16,143 nt of DNA, from the NCBI GenBank assembly GCA_026770615.1, contig MU631636.1, forward strand, positions 123,167 through 139,309, given 5' to 3'. The notes below the pieces were generated by a model that saw nothing but the letters and a program-made list of their open reading frames with translations, did no database searches and was not told the origin of the DNA. The position numbers and the translations under genes were made by a program. Below, piece after piece: positions 1 through 7,584 of this stretch. This DNA comes from Pavlovales sp. CCMP2436 (lineage: Eukaryota; Haptophyta; Pavlovophyceae; Pavlovales). Every line of letters starts with the position of its first letter. Positions within the stretch are counted from its first letter, which is position 1.

Positions 1-1
1 A

Positions 2-103
2 ATCCGCGGAATCGTCATCGGCGCTCTTGGTGAGGTTAGCGCCGACACGCACTCGCTCGTCAAAGAAATCGCGGCGCAGGGAGGCCGCAAGGTCGGTTCA
101 TAA
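2..103 (+). CDS. C-terminal coding fragment, cut by the left edge
   Basis: Frame 2 is open from the window edge and encodes 33 residues (GIVIGALGEVSADTHSLVKE in the middle) before TAA at 101-103. The composition is protein-like: an aliphatic strand followed by an amphipathic helix with GC-rich codon third positions. From memory it resembles the tail of reverse-transcriptase-type element ORFs in algal genomes, but the piece is too short to assign. A longer frame overlapping it from 27 (to 545) turns into Arg/Ser/Pro low-complexity sequence and is probably a shadow. The real gene lies mostly outside the window. Confidence 0.3.
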   Translation: MRGIVIGALGEVSADTHSLVKEIAAQGGRKVGS

Positions 104-512
104 CGACGTCGCTTTCGCAAGTGAATCCGCCGTTCCAGCAGGTCTTCAGCTGCGCATGAGCTTCGTGACCACCACTGAAAAAAATTACATCGTGAAGTTG
201 CCGGACACGCCGATGTCCTTGCCACATTGTCGCCGCCGCCGCCGCCTTCCATGTGCCGCTGTCGTCGTCGTCCCGGCCGCCCACGTTCGACTTTTACCAC
301 AGCTTGCCGTCTCCTTCTCTCGAGCTGCTGCGGCTGCCGCTGCCACCATTCCCTTCTCCACCACGCCCACACCCTTGCTCTCACCTTCCCCTCTCCTCTC
401 CCCTCGCCGTTTTGGTTTCGTCAGTCTTTATTTCCGGCTTCTTATCCGTGGGTCAGACTGTCATCTGTTGCTTCAAAGTGTGTCTTGCCTTCATCGATGG
501 AGATTACGCATA
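104..512. other. Intergenic, low-complexity GCC/GCT-rich stretch
   Basis: No convincing gene is seen. Positions 228-260 and 310-350 are CGC/CTG-rich trinucleotide tracts that keep several frames open on both strands without protein-like character. The stretch 340-420 is pyrimidine-rich on the plus strand (runs of CTCTCC and CCTCTC). Confidence 0.5.
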
Positions 513-1190
513 TCATCCTTCCTCCGTTGCGCGACTCTGCGATAAGCTCAGGTAAGGATTTACGTTAGCTCCAGACCGGGCTGTCCACCCGTTTCCGTTT
601 GCGCTGTATGGTAAGAGGCCGTTCAGAGGCTCGGCGCGGTATATAGCGATGAATTTATGCACTTGCCCCTGCTCCAGTCTCTTGATCAGGACCACATCTT
701 TGCCTACGCATGTGGCGATGCTGTGGAGCTTGTTATCGTTCATCCATGCTGCCTGATTTGGTCCGAAATGAGGCGGCCCGTACTTTGCTTGCGCTTCGAT
801 TGGCCAAACGTTTCGGATTCGCCGGTGGTGTAGGTTGTTGCCCATAGGGTCACCTACGTTCTCCGGTCTGCGTAGATTCAACTGTTACTGGATGTGTTGC
901 GGAAGGCTGCGGGCATGTGTGATTGCCACATTTTGTAGTGCTATGGCTGCCTCCCAGCCAACCGCCTTCCCTGCGCGTCTCAGCACAGCGTAGGGGAGGC
1001 AGTTTCCATCACCTTGTATGCTTGCGTGTGTTAGGTTTACACTTGCCAGTAGCGCTCTCAGGTTGCCAGCCGGTTCGCTTGTCCGTAGATCTCCGGTGAT
1101 TGGCATTCTGTTTGTGAAGATGCATATATGGCGGCTCAGCAGTGTTCGACAAGGAGTGAATCCACGAACAAACTTGGTCGACGCCAGGCA
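513..1190 (-). pseudogene. OTU-like cysteine protease relic with one in-frame TAA
   Basis: Read on the minus strand from an upstream stop at 1193-1191, one frame runs to TGA at 513 with a single interruption, TAA at 887-885. The first ATG is at 1106. From that Met, residues 31-40 contain QGDGNCLPYA, the Asp-Gly-Asn-Cys nucleophile motif of OTU-family deubiquitinase-like cysteine proteases, with Cys at residue 36. After the TAA the same frame continues with WMNDNKLHSIATCVGKDVVL and VHKFIAIYR. This resembles the OTU pattern of a Trp, an 'L..iA...g..I.v' strand and a late His region, though the catalytic His is not certain. The codon after TAA is CAG and the one before is CAG, so one C-to-T change in a Gln codon (IQ-Q-QL) is the simplest origin. 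An overlapping frame upstream (1320 to 1009) also looks protein-like (RLLRATPKWGAGRTYLLLAL), so a frameshift or intron may separate the N-terminus. Alternatives are stop readthrough or a splice across the TAA. Confidence 0.5.
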
Positions 1191-1211
1191 TTAGTGCTAG
1201 CAGTAAGTATG

Positions 1212-1322
1212 TTCTACCAGCTCCCCACTTCGGCGTAGCGCGTAGAAGCCTGCGTCCGAGCGCTAAGATCAGCCTGACTTGAACTTGAAACGTACCGCCC
1301 GCCCGAACCCCCCTACATTAAT
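1212..1322 (-). repeat. Dispersed repeat family R, copy 1
   Basis: About 110 bp closely matching 5531-5647: both contain CACTTCGGCGTAGCGCGTAG, GAGCGCTAAG, TTGAACTTGAAAC and a terminal GAACCCCCCT...ATTAAT. On the minus strand both copies encode ALRRSG(K/E)LVE or, in the neighbouring frame, RLLRATPKW, which suggests that the repeat derives from coding DNA. It directly precedes the OTU-like relic on the minus strand and may be the head of the same element. Confidence 0.65.
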
Positions 1323-1466
1323 ATAGCGAGGCTGAGTGGCTTGTTGGCGGTGACGGCCGCCATGCTGGGACTCAAAAAAAGTCCTCTTTTTTTTTAAAGG
1401 ACCAATGTTTCTCGAGAATACCGTCTTTAAAAGTGTTTGTGCTCCGTGCTTGTCTCGTCAGTCACG

Positions 1467-2142
1467 ATGTTCAGGTCTTTCGCCCTCCTCGCGCTCGTCG
1501 CGGCCTCGGCCTCCGGTACGTGCTAGACCGCGCACGCAGGGGCGATCGGAGAGCTACGGGCGCGCTTCGTGCTTCGCCGGCTCGCCCGCGCGCAGCTACC
1601 CGGCGGCGGTGCATGGGTCTCAGCCCCTTGCGCCACGCTGATTGCACCCGGCCACCCGCTTACCGCCCCGCCCGCCCGCTCCACCACTGCCATGCCTACG
1701 CGCAGCCTTCGTCGCGCCGGCTGTGCGAATCTCCCGCGTGGCCGCCAGCCGCGTCGCCATGTCTGCCAAGACGGACGCCATCCTCGAGGAGCTCAAGACG
1801 ATGACGCTGATGGAGGCCGCCGAGCTCGTGAAGGGCATCGAGGAGACCTTCGGCGTCGACGCGTCGGCACCCTCGGGCGGCATGATGATGGCGGCCCCGG
1901 CCGCGGCTGTCGCTGTCGTCGAGGAGAAGACGGAGTTCGACGTGATCCTCGACTCATACCCGGCTGACAAGAAGATCGCCGTCCTCAAGATTGTGCGCAC
2001 GATCACCGGCCTTGGCTTGAAGGAGGCGAAGGACCTCGTCGAGGCTGTGCCCAAGGAGCTCAAGATGGCGTGCAGCAAGAGCGATGCTGACGAGATCAAG
2101 AAGCAGATCGAGGAGGCTGGCGGCAAGGTCGTGATGAAGTAA
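1467..2142 (+). CDS. rpl12: Plastid ribosomal protein bL12 (L7/L12), nuclear-encoded, two exons
   Basis: The protein forms the flexible stalk of the large plastid ribosomal subunit and recruits translation GTPases. Proposed exons are 1467-1515 and 1706-2142 with a 190-bp GT-AG intron (donor G|GTACGT, acceptor CGCAG|CC), giving 161 residues. Exon 1 encodes [16 protein letters not shown], a short hydrophobic signal peptide. The junction codon makes Ala, so the spliced protein reads ASAFVAP at residues 14-20 or so, the ASAF/AFAP-type cleavage motif of bipartite plastid leaders in secondary red-plastid algae. A basic transit stretch ([13 protein letters not shown]) follows. The mature part starts near residue 36. 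It has an N-terminal dimerisation helix pair ([20 protein letters not shown]), an Ala-rich hinge ([18 protein letters not shown]) and the conserved C-terminal domain ([31 protein letters not shown]). The mature length of about 125 matches the family. Without splicing, the exon-2 frame has no ATG before the one at residue 35 of the spliced form. AATAAA at 2305-2310 is a possible poly(A) signal. Splice sites are inferred. Confidence 0.9.
1516..1705 (+). other. Intron of the plastid bL12 gene (inferred)
   Basis: GTACGT donor at 1516 and CAG acceptor ending at 1705; 190 bp, GC-rich, C-rich before the acceptor. Removing it joins a signal peptide to FVAP in the frame of the ribosomal protein. That is the main reason for choosing these boundaries. 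Confidence 0.8.
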
Positions 2143-2381
2143 GCGCGCGCTTAGGCGGTTTTGGCGGCGGAATGCCCTGGCGTCAATGGCTCATATCATC
2201 AGCCTTGCGGATTGCAGCGCTGGCGCAAATCTTCGTCGAGACTTCGTACGCACACCTTATACACCCAGGCGACGCCAGAGCGCCTCGGTGTCACTGTTAT
2301 TAGTAATAAATCCTACATCCATGAACTAACAAAATTGTGCGCAGTGAGGCGCGGGCCCTTGCCAGCCTACGGCGGCCATTC

Positions 2382-2585
2382 TGTGTAAATATCTAGAAAT
2401 ACGTCCGTCCCCTGACAGGTCTCCACATGACTCATGCGTTGCGAGAAGACTCGGATCAAGGGACCTTAGCAGAGCACACGGATACCGTCCCCACAACGGA
2501 GGCTGATGAGACACGACAATCGACGACTCTCTGACTGGCGCGCGCTGACCGGCCGCTGCTGCTTCTCGCTCGTCTCAAAATGCAG
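2382..2585 (+). repeat. Left terminal inverted repeat of family T element
   Basis: About 205 bp, pairing with 4206-4417 in inverted orientation, and nearly identical to the reverse complement of 14625-14830. It ends internally at CTCAAAATGCAGCTCGCC. Confidence 0.75.
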
Positions 2586-2652
2586 CTCGCCTGCGCACAT
2601 GCCGCACCTGTAGCACATAATAAACAGACTAATAACCTCCGACAGCCTGTAT

Positions 2653-2699
2653 CTCACCGTGTGATTCTTGCCCACGAGGGGCAGGAATTACACGGTGGA
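2653..2699. repeat. Imperfect hairpin just past the family T coding relic
   Basis: TGTGATTCTTGCCC pairs with GGGGCAGGAATTACAC around a very short loop. The TGTGATTCTTGCCC block recurs near 14517-14530 in the truncated copy. It lies just 3' of the stop of the minus-strand proline-rich frame, so it could be a transcript-end structure of the element. Confidence 0.4.
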
Positions 2700-2710
2700 G
2701 GCTTGTTGGT

Positions 2711-3720
2711 CTACCCCACCCCCTCAGGAGGGTGGGCCTCGGCCTCGATATGTTGGGGTACATTTTCGGGGCACTGTTCTTCCCTCTTGCGCTTGTGGCG
2801 CGACTCTGCCAGTGTGGCTTCGGGGCATTGTCCCTCTCTCTTCCTGCGCTTTTGGCGCGCCTCTGCTGGTTGCTGGGGTGTGTGGGTCTGTGTCGCTGCT
2901 TTGGGCCGCATGGATGAGCGCAGAACACGGTGGTGTGGGGCTCTGGTGGCGGTCGTTCCGATATTGTATGTGGGGAGCAGCGTCGTGCGGCTCCTGTTCC
3001 ACGATCGACTGTTGTGTCTGGTCCGGTTCCATGGGTGGGTGAGTCTGGTTGACTTCCAGTGGACGTTTGGATGAACGCAATGTGCGCGGGTGAGGAGGCG
3101 CCGGCATGTCCTCGGCTGCTGTGATGTGAGCGGCCGCTGCTTGTGGCGCCGGTGGGCCGGGTGGAGGTGGCCTCTGTGGAGTGGTCGGCTTAGGCTGTGG
3201 GGTGTCGGGCTTGGCTCGGCTCTGTGAGCGTTTGCGTGGTGGGCTTGCTGTGGTATCGTGTAGCGAGGCGGGCGTATTCCCTGTTGATGGCTCGGGGGTC
3301 TGTGGCTGTTCCCCTTCCGTAGGTGGTGCGATGAACTGGCAGGCTTCCACTGGCCGTTTGGATGAGCGCAATGTGCGTGTGTGCGTGGGTGGCGTGGCCC
3401 CATTTGGTGCGATGGGGGCGGCCGTTGTTTGTGGCCCTGGGGGGATGACTGGTGTTGGCATTGTGGTGTGGCCGGCTTAGGTGTGGCGGGGGAGTGCCTC
3501 TGGCGTGTGGCGGGCGTGGCTTGGCTCTGCGCCCGTTTGCGTGGCGGCCTTGGTGTGGGCGCGTAAGGCATGGCTGGCGAGGCCGTTGGTGGCGTGAGGG
3601 TAGGATTTTGCTGTGTGGCTGCCTTTTCGCGTTGGCGTGGCTCACCCCGTATGGCCTCGAGGCGAACTCTAGGTATCGGGTTGTGTGGCGTTGCACGCAC
3701 GGGCGGTGTGGGGGTTGGCG
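2711..3720 (-). pseudogene. Proline-rich element protein with RTLRSSKRP repeats, frameshifted
   Basis: No family was recognised. The protein-like signal on the minus strand switches frame at least twice. One frame covers about 3720-3465 (EAIRGEPRQREKAATQQNPT, PPRKRAQSQATP). A second covers about 3461-2990 (THTRTLRSSKRPVEA, PPRKRSQSRAKP, HPRTLRSSKRPLEV). The first frame resumes from about 2950 to the stop at 2711 (HHRVLRSSMRPKAATQTHTP, AEARQKRRKREGQCPE, RHKRKREEQCPEN, PPEGVG-stop). The LRSS(K/M)RP motif thus occurs three times and PPRKR(A/S)QS twice, reflecting the ~295-bp DNA duplication. The C-terminal part is conserved at protein level in the second copy (14200-14489, also ending GVG-stop). 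This supports minus-strand coding rather than the open frames on the other strand. It is basic, Pro/Gln-rich and probably disordered. Confidence 0.5.
3040..3620. repeat. ~290-305-bp direct duplication inside the family T element
   Basis: GTTTGGATGAGCGCAATGTG begins near 3065 and again near 3356. TTTGCGTGG begins at 3231 and again at 3536, with similar surroundings (GGCTTGGCTC...GCG). The two diverged units account for the repeated LRSSKRP and RKRxQS motifs of the minus-strand coding relic. Confidence 0.6.
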
Positions 3721-3783
3721 GTTGTGTGGCTCGTCGTCCGTCTCTCTGCTGCAGCTGTGGGTTGGCATCATGCTAACCCACAG

Positions 3784-4164
3784 TCACACTCCCCGGAAAT
3801 CAGACGCTCGCCAACACAGGCGTTTAACACCTGTGTCGTGGTCCCATCCTATTTCGAGTTGATGCTCGTAGGTCAGGGCCTGTAGGGCCAGTGTGACTGT
3901 ATTGCACTCTGCGTTGGCGACCGTCTGATCTCCGGGGAATGTGCACGTGAGGATATGTGCCTCTGGTACTTCTGCCGCATGTATGGGTTGGTGTGGTGCT
4001 AGCACGTAGAAGCACGCTGCGCTGGCAGCTCTTGCCGGTCCGTTTCCGTAAGTACGCCGGGGCCGCGCTACGCGTCCAGTGGACTGAAGAGTAAAATGTG
4101 GTACCAACCTGTGCCACTCGTACTGTGTACGTGACGACAGTCCCAGACCGGGTACACAAGCCAT
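3784..4164 (-). CDS. Hypothetical minus-strand frame in the family T element
   Basis: This 126-codon frame includes a plausible globular stretch in its second half (VPEAHILTCTFPGDQTVANA, CNTVTLALQALTYEHQLEIG). It ends at TGA 3786-3784 just upstream of the proline-rich relic on the same strand. The codons for the last part lie over an inverted repeat (3791-3941), so its openness may be partly structural. The same frame reopens after the TGA with MMPTHSCS, so the two could once have been one gene. Family unknown. Confidence 0.3.
   Translation of the reverse strand: MACVPGLGLSSRTQYEWHRLVPHFTLQSTGRVARPRRTYGNGPARAASAACFYVLAPHQPIHAAEVPEAHILTCTFPGDQTVANAECNTVTLALQALTYEHQLEIGWDHDTGVKRLCWRASDFRGV
3791..3940. 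repeat. Imperfect inverted repeat, ~30-bp arms
   Basis: CCCCGGAAATCAGACGCTCG (start 3791) is repeated in inverted form at 3910-3940, whose reverse complement begins CCCCGGAGATCAGACGGTCG. The arms continue through GCCAAC(A/G)CAG. The spacer is about 90 bp. It could be a small foldback insertion inside the larger element. Confidence 0.6.
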
Positions 4165-4205
4165 AAAGTCATAACATTAACTGTGCAAAGCGCTCGCAGA
4201 CGGTG

Positions 4206-4417
4206 CTGCATTTTCAGACGACGCGAGAGAGAGCAGTGGAGGTCGGTCAGCGCGCCAGTCGAGAGTCGTCAGTCGTCGATTGTCGTGTGGCTGAACTGAT
4301 CAGCGGCGGGGACGGTATCCGTGTGCTCGGGGTGGATCCCTGGATCTGAGTGTTTTTCAACACTTAAATCCATTGAGATCCTCCCGGGGACGGACGTTTA
4401 ATTGGAAACTTAAACAC
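4206..4417 (-). repeat. Right terminal inverted repeat of family T element
   Basis: The inverted, diverged counterpart of 2382-2585. It contains CGATTGTCGTGTGGCTGA, GGGACGGTATCCGTGTGCTC and GGACGGACGTTTAAT, then a degraded end (GGAAACTTAAACACC against GATATTTACACAC in the better preserved copy). Confidence 0.7.
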
Positions 4418-4504
4418 CAAGAAAAAAGAACAAGAAAAAGAAACGCTGGGGGCGCGCTACGCGTCCAGGTCCGGTGGAAAAGTGCAATTCTGCCGTTCTT
4501 AATC

Positions 4505-4924
4505 GGGTCGAAATCCGAATTAGTGGCCAGTCCGGGGGAAAATTGCGAAAAAGTCCGGTGAAAATCCTTCGGAGCAACTCACGAACCGGGTTGGGCACAT
4601 AGGAGTTAGATGCAGATTCGTGAATGGGGCGGCGCCCCATTCACGAATCTGCATCTAACTCCTATGTGCCCCATCGGGAACCATGCCTTTCTTATCGCTT
4701 CCGAGCGCTGAGAATCGGAAATGTTAGTTACCTTTAGCATGTTGTCGACCCCAGATGCACTCGAGAGACACACGAGGTGGGCTACGACCATCGAGAAGGG
4801 CTCTATTTTACAACAGCTATTGGTACTTAGCGCGCAGGGGCGAAGAATGTCTACTACTTCGTCCCGCTCACAACTTTTCCCCCTCCCCAGTGCGGAATTG
4901 CGCCACTAATTCGGATTTCGACCC
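4505..4924. mobile_element. Hairpin element family H, copy A1 (420 bp, MITE-like)
   Basis: It begins GGGTCGAAATCCGAATTAGT and ends with the inverted counterpart (ACTAATTCGGATTTCGACCC), so the terminal inverted repeats are at least 20 bp and near-perfect. AATC lies immediately outside both ends (4501-4504 and 4925-4928), a possible 4-bp target-site duplication. The interior holds a 79-bp palindrome (4593-4671) and no credible ORF. A second full copy is at 14946-15366 and a truncated inverted copy at 13842-13997. The size and structure fit a non-autonomous inverted-repeat element. The superfamily is not assigned. Confidence 0.8.
4593..4671. repeat. Perfect 38-bp-arm hairpin with 3-nt loop
   Basis: Arms 4593-4630 and 4634-4671 are exact reverse complements around the loop GGC. 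The inner stem (GCAGATTCGTGAATGGGG) is shared with the hairpins at 13842 and 15044. The outer stem (GGGCACATAGGAGTTAGAT) is unique to this copy, yet still perfectly paired. Confidence 0.95.
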
Positions 4925-5444
4925 AATCGTGCTACATTCGAATCCTAGGGCCGTACGTAGTTTTGGCTTATTACTTTTCTTCCAGCAGCTCTCGGGGGTC
5001 GCACCTCTCCCATATCACTCACTGACAGGCGGCGCATCGTGGGCTGCGTCGTCGTGTGGCTACCAGTCGAGCACACACAGTGTAGCCATCTTCATCAAGG
5101 CCAATTGCTGCTCAGGGGGGCTGAGCGCCCCCTCCCAATGCAGATATCATGAAAGCCACCTCCCTCAACGCCTAGGGCGTTTACGGGTGTGTTGAAGGGT
5201 TATACCAATTAACTAGCAGCTCTTTGTGTATGTCCGGTTGTTGTTTCTAACTGTGGCACTGGATTACGGCCACACACACAGCAGGAAGGTGTCTTGGAAG
5301 GGCTTGTAGGCCGAGGCGGCGCGACCGCTGTCATAATAATGCGATGGCCGTTGTTCGATGGTCCGGCGTCCACAGCACTCTCGCTCTGTGGATTGCATGA
5401 TGTACATATAGTGTACATAGGATCACCAATGAAGTCGCTTGCTT
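4925..5444. other. Intergenic, no confident gene
   Basis: Nothing firm is seen. A minus-strand frame from about 5463 to 5209 (including SESAVDAGPSNNGHRIIM and PSCCVCGRNPVPQL) is open and follows repeat copy R2 on the same strand. It may be a coding remnant of that element. No RNA gene was recognised. Confidence 0.4.
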
Positions 5445-5647
5445 GCGCACTGTCACTCACCACTGTCGGGCGGCCTCGTGTTGCGCAGCGACGTCAGCGC
5501 TTTGTTTTCGGCTTCCTCATCATCTACCACTTCTACCAGCTTCCCACTTCGGCGTAGCGCGTAGGAGCCTGTGTCGGAGCGCTAAGAATAAGATCAGCTT
5601 GCCTTGAACTTGAAACACCGCCAACCTGAACCCCCCTTACCATTAAT
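5445..5647 (-). repeat. Dispersed repeat family R, copy 2 (longest)
   Basis: The core (5531-5647) matches 1212-1322. The extended part (5445-5530) matches the inverted copy at 6962-7155, sharing GACGTCAGC(G/A)CTTTGTTTTCGG. On the minus strand one frame reads ALRRSGKLVEVVDDEEAENK then ALTSLR and ends at TGA. The 6962-7155 copy gives GDDEAENKVLTSLRRK, so the family carries a conserved coding segment. Confidence 0.7.
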
Positions 5648-5740
5648 GTAATGCTTTTACGTTTTTTTAGGATCAACATTGTAATAATGGGTATTAACTA
5701 ACTAGATGCGAGAAACAATTTCGTATTCTACTAATAACTG

Positions 5741-6440
5741 CTGCTGCGCGCTGCGGCGGGCCGCACGCGGAGACGCCGCTCAAGGCTACCAAGGCTACGA
5801 CGACGATGCTGCTCCCTGCGGCCGCCGCAGTGTGCGCGCTCGTAGCGTCGCGATGCTGTCCACTTGAGGTACTCGCTGGCACCTCTCGACCACCCGTCTC
5901 GCTCGGGTCCTCAAGTGGATGTGCGTCGCGCGCTGCGGTGGGCGCTGCTGCGCGCGGTGGCGGGCCGCACGCAGAAACGCCGCTCAAGGCTACCAAGGCT
6001 ACGACGACGATGCTGCTTCCTGCGGCCGCCGCAGTGTGCGCGCTCGCAGCGTCGCGATGCTGTTCACTTGAGGTACTCGCTGGCACCTCTCGACCATCCG
6101 TCTCGCTCGGTTCCTCAAGTGGATGTGCGTCGCGCGCTGCGGTGGGCGCTGCTGCGCGCGGTGGCGGGCCGCAGACGGAGACGCCGCTCAAGGCTACCAA
6201 GGCTACGACGACGATGCTGCTTCCTGCGGCCGCCGCAGTGTGCGCGCTCGCAGCGTCGCGATGCTGTCCACTTGAGGTACTCGCTGGCACCTCTCGACCA
6301 CCCGTCTCGCTCGGTTCCTCAAGTGGATGTGCGTCGCGCGCTTGCGGAGGGCGCTGCTGCGCGCGGCGGCGGGCCGCAGACGGAGACGCCGCTCAAGGCT
6401 ACCAAGGCTACGAAGACGATGCTGCTCCTTGCGGCTGCCA
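5741..6440. repeat. 204-bp tandem array, about 3.4 copies
   Basis: The marker CAAGGCTACCAAGGCTACGA starts at 5781, 5985, 6189 and 6394 (last unit GAAG), so the spacings are 204, 204 and 205 bp. Because 204 is 68 codons, the array keeps frames open on both strands (for example MLLPAAAAVCAL...LKATKATTT on plus and AGSSIVVVALVALSGVS on minus). The single-base insertion in the last unit (CGCGCTTGCGG against CGCGCTGCGG, near 6340) breaks the phase. Differences between units do not concentrate at third codon positions in the plus frame, so coding is not supported. It is best read as a GC-rich minisatellite. Confidence 0.85.
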
Positions 6441-6499
6441 CGGCAGGGCTGCGGCGGCCGAGGCGCGGCCGAGGCGGGGCGTGGGGGCCGGGGCGCACA

Positions 6500-6523
6500 C
6501 ACTCACACCCTTTGGTGTGAGTG
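6500..6523. repeat. Perfect 10-bp hairpin
   Basis: CACTCACACC, loop CTTT, GGTGTGAGTG. It sits about 60 bp past the tandem array and could be a transcript-end structure or simple foldback. Confidence 0.6.
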
Positions 6524-6961
6524 CTGGTGCATGAGGGTTTTGGTCGATTGCTCGACCTCAGCCTGACGCGTCGACCAAGCCAGTGACTGAACAACACCTG
6601 TTGAACCATGCTGAGCCGCTAATATATATAGTAACTGAGACGTGCAGCCCAAGCGACAGCCTCAAGTACCCCACCTAGCCTCTCGCCTCACCGCTGCAGC
6701 CGCCTTGTGCCTCTCTGTCGGTCGCTCCTGAGTCTCTCCCGCCTCACCGACATCCGACGCGGTACTATAACACGGCGTGATACGCCGGTACTGAAATTAT
6801 CAGTAGTACGGTAACACGGCGTGTTACACTTACAGTACTTTATTTTAATAAAGAAACGAGCTTATAATTCGTTCGTTTGAATCAGTCATCACAGCCGCCA
6901 ATAATGTATAATGTAACGTAATGAATATGCGTTCGATAGCTGTGTGTGTCGTGGCGATAGA
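6524..6961. other. Intergenic with small palindromes
   Basis: No gene is seen. TAATATATATAGTA near 6620-6633 is TATA-like. GTAACACGGCGTGTTAC (6811-6827) is a perfect 7-bp-arm palindrome, and an imperfect version, ATAACACGGCGTGATAC, occurs at 6767-6783, 44 bp earlier. Positions 6835-6870 are AT-rich. Confidence 0.4.
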
Positions 6962-7155
6962 TTATTGATGCAGGGGGGCTCTGGCTGGCGGTGGTCTGAC
7001 AAGCGACAAGCTACAGTAATCTTAGCGCGCTCCAACGCAAGATCCGACGCACTACACCGAAGTGGGAACATGTTTGAAGTGGGAGGGTGACGATGAGGCC
7101 GAAAACAAAGTGCTGACGTCGCTCAGGCGCAAGGCGGGGCCCTCTGTCAGTGCGC
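6962..7155 (+). repeat. Dispersed repeat family R, copy 3 (inverted)
   Basis: The reverse complement matches 5445-5647 in order: GCGCACTG, CGACGTCAGCACTTTGTTTTCGG, CCCACTTCGG, GCGCTAAGAT, and the CCAGAGCCCCCCT end. The plus strand encodes GDDEAENKVLTSLRRK after a frame change from DALHRSGNMFEVGG. Copies 2 and 3 are inverted and flank the tandem array. Confidence 0.6.
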
Positions 7156-7545
7156 GAGCGAGCGAGGTCAAATATTATCATTATTTATTATATTAGTATT
7201 AGAATGAGGTGCGCTGTGCGCAGCTCGCCGACGAGCCTGCCCCTTTTTAAAAGGGCGGCTGTTATTTCTCACACGTTGATGTACAGAGCCGCGTTTGTTC
7301 GCAGAAGTAACTACATCACGTCTAAACCCCTATTAAAGTCATTTTTTGGGCATTTCGGGTCCTAGCGGAGCCAAAAAAGGTCGGGGGAGTGCGCTTGATG
7401 GCCTAGGGGATAGCTTTGGGTGGAGTAGAAGTGTCCTTAAAAGCATGACCTCATCGGGCAAGCCCCCGGCCCGCCGCTACAAGTCATATCAAGTGCTGTA
7501 GAGGCGTAAAAAAATATAGATCACCAACAAATTAAATACATATAT

Positions 7546-7548
<3 letters not shown>

Positions 7549-7580
<32 letters not shown>
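7549..7580. repeat. (AT)16 microsatellite
   Basis: An uninterrupted AT dinucleotide run; a shorter one (TATATATATA) lies at 7620-7631. Confidence 0.95.
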
Positions 7581-7583
<3 letters not shown>

Positions 7584-7584
7584 G

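Larger units (their letters stand above)
2382..4417. mobile_element. 2-kb element with long terminal inverted repeats (family T), full-length but decayed
   Basis: The left end (TGTGTAAATATCTAGA...ACGTCCGTCCCC) and the inverted right end (4206-4417) match over about 200 bp. Shared blocks include ACGTCCGTCCCC, GAGCACACGGATACCGTCCCC (split by edges), ACACGACAATCGACGAC, GGCGCGCTGACCG and AAAATGCAGC. The outer end is better defined by a second, truncated copy at 14211-14830, which matches 2382-3025 in reverse and also ends in TGTGTAAATATCTAGA. The interior holds a proline-rich coding relic on the minus strand (2711-3720), an ~295-bp internal tandem duplication, and another minus-strand frame (3784-4164). 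No transposase motif (DDE, RNase H) is recognisable, so it is non-autonomous or of an unrecognised type. The exact right boundary is uncertain by about 15 bp because that end has diverged. No clear target-site duplication was found. Confidence 0.7.

Noticed and set aside
27..545. 172-codon plus-strand frame at the left end
   Set aside because: Arg/Ser/Pro/Leu low complexity from GCC/CTC-rich DNA, with no domain. The 2-103 frame is more protein-like where they overlap.
1433..1967. Plus-strand Arg/Pro-rich frames overlapping the bL12 gene
   Set aside because: Shadows of the GC-rich ribosomal protein gene in the wrong frame. The bL12 frame has clear family motifs.
4920..4950. Possible tRNA T-arm (ATTCGAATCC)
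   Set aside because: No matching acceptor stem, anticodon arm or D-arm could be placed around it.
5694..6290. 198-residue minus-strand frame and two plus-strand frames over the tandem array
   Set aside because: Unit length divisible by three keeps several frames open. Differences between units show no codon-position bias and the last unit breaks phase.
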